Origin: Lachnospiraceae bacterium UBA3645
GTDB lineage: Bacteria > Bacillota > Clostridia > Lachnospirales > Lachnospiraceae
Assembly (NCBI GenBank): GCA_002373555.1
Contig: DFKM01000031.1
Location: forward strand, 1-5,645
Length of the DNA: 5,645 nt
Reading direction: 5' to 3'
This document shows, piece by piece, positions 4,805-5,645 of this stretch. Made by a program: the position numbers and the translations under genes. The notes beneath the pieces were generated by a model. It saw nothing but the letters and a program-made list of their open reading frames with translations. It had not been told where the DNA came from and ran no database searches. Each line of letters starts with the position of its first letter. Position 1 is the first letter of the stretch.

Positions 4805-5645
4805 ATGGAGAATTACAGAATGCGTCCGGTGAAAGCCGGTAAAGGCGTCAGGATGAGCTACGCGAGACAGAAAGAAGTGCTGGAGATGCCGAATCTCATC
4901 GAGATCCAGAAGGATTCCTACGGCTGGTTCCTCGATGAAGGATTAAGGGAAGTCTTCAGGGACATCTCTCCGATCTCCGACTTTTCCGGCCATCTGAGTC
5001 TGGAGTTTATTGACTTTACGCTGTGTCGCGATGATGTAAAATATACCATTGAAGAATGCAAGGAAAGAGATGCTACGCTCGCTGCGCCCCTGAAGGTGAA
5101 GGTTCGCCTGATCAACGAGGAGTCCGGTGAGATCAATGAGCATGAGATCTTTATGGGCGATCTGCCGCTCATGACAGACACGGGCTCGTTTGTGATCAAC
5201 GGTGCCGAGCGTGTTATCGTCAGCCAGCTGGTCCGTTCCCCGGGCATCTACTACGGTATCGCGCATGATAAGCTCGGAAAGAAGCTCTATTCCTGCACCG
5301 TGATCCCGAACCGCGGCGCGTGGCTGGAGTATGAGACCGATTCCAATGACGTTTTTTATGTACGCGTTGACAGGACCAGAAAGGTGCCGGTCACTGTCCT
5401 TCTGCGTGCCCTCGGCGTAGGAACGAATGCCGAGATCACCGAGATGTTCGGGGAAGATCCGATGCTGACCGCCAGCTTTGCGAAGGACCAGGCGACGGAT
5501 GCGGACTCCGGACTTCTTGAGCTGTACAAAAAGATCCGTCCCGGCGAGCCGCTCTATGTCGACAATGCCAGAAGCCTTCTGGAGAGCATGTTCTTTGATC
5601 CGCGACGGTACGATCTCGCCAAGGTCGGCAGATATAAATATAATA
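4805..5645 (+). CDS. rpoB: RNA polymerase beta subunit, N-terminal 280 residues (3' end outside the window)
   Basis: This is the N-terminus of the catalytic beta subunit of DNA-dependent RNA polymerase. No stop occurs before the window ends; the full protein is about 1,200-1,300 residues. Recognisable stretches are [20 protein letters not shown] (28-47), [19 protein letters not shown] (82-100), [20 protein letters not shown] (116-135), [15 protein letters not shown] (136-150), [20 protein letters not shown] (166-185) and [18 protein letters not shown] (263-280). These cover the protrusion and the beginning of the lobe. The main rifampicin-resistance region lies beyond the window, so nothing can be said of resistance. 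The start at 4805 is supported by AGGGGTG (4789-4795), 9 nt upstream; the next ATG (4820) has no such site. The upstream neighbour is divergent, so rplJ-rplL do not directly precede it. Confidence 0.97.
   Translation, partial: MENYRMRPVKAGKGVRMSYARQKEVLEMPNLIEIQKDSYGWFLDEGLREVFRDISPISDFSGHLSLEFIDFTLCRDDVKYTIEECKERDATLAAPLKVKVRLINEESGEINEHEIFMGDLPLMTDTGSFVINGAERVIVSQLVRSPGIYYGIAHDKLGKKLYSCTVIPNRGAWLEYETDSNDVFYVRVDRTRKVPVTVLLRALGVGTNAEITEMFGEDPMLTASFAKDQATDADSGLLELYKKIRPGEPLYVDNARSLLESMFFDPRRYDLAKVGRYKYN

Overview
The window looks like chromosomal DNA from a Gram-positive anaerobe of the Clostridia, most likely a Lachnospiraceae member of moderately high GC. The strongest evidence is the rpoB N-terminus, whose motif spacing and wording match Lachnospiraceae RNA polymerase beta subunits. 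A type III glutamine synthetase, a DUF1934 (YwiB-like) protein and strong AGGAGG-type ribosome binding sites agree with this. It reads as core genome: no transposase, phage gene, tRNA, rRNA or CRISPR array is visible.

Layout. (1) Positions 1-770: the 3' end of a type III glutamine synthetase gene, closed by a strong hairpin terminator at 780-821. (2) Positions 771-1166: a 396-nt stretch without a conventional gene. It is not empty. On the minus strand it holds a good sigma-A promoter (TTGACA, 16 bp, TATAAG), two hairpins separated by a C-rich linker, and the reverse side of the glutamine synthetase terminator. Together these predict a small RNA of about 170 nt. Opposite it on the plus strand is a 19-codon hydrophobic ORF with a consensus ribosome binding site, so the locus has the geometry of a type I toxin-antitoxin pair, although a free-standing sRNA with a C-rich anti-Shine-Dalgarno patch explains it equally well. 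(3) Positions 1056-4098: a plus-strand operon with its own promoter: a cyclophilin peptidyl-prolyl isomerase, D-alanine-D-alanine ligase (ddl), glutamate racemase (murI, overlapping ddl by ATGA) and a DUF1934 protein, ended by a bidirectional terminator. (4) Positions 4111-4566, minus strand: a small single-pass membrane protein of unknown function. (5) Positions 4567-4804: a divergent promoter region with two strong sigma-A promoters. (6) From 4805 to the window end: the first 280 codons of rpoB.

How they work together. ddl and murI supply the two D-amino-acid inputs of peptidoglycan, D-Ala-D-Ala and D-Glu, and are translationally coupled. The cyclophilin is a general folding helper sharing their transcript. 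The glutamine synthetase belongs to nitrogen assimilation and is transcribed separately. rpoB is driven from its own promoter and is not directly preceded by rplJ-rplL. The most interesting item is the predicted antisense/small RNA locus at about 774-981.
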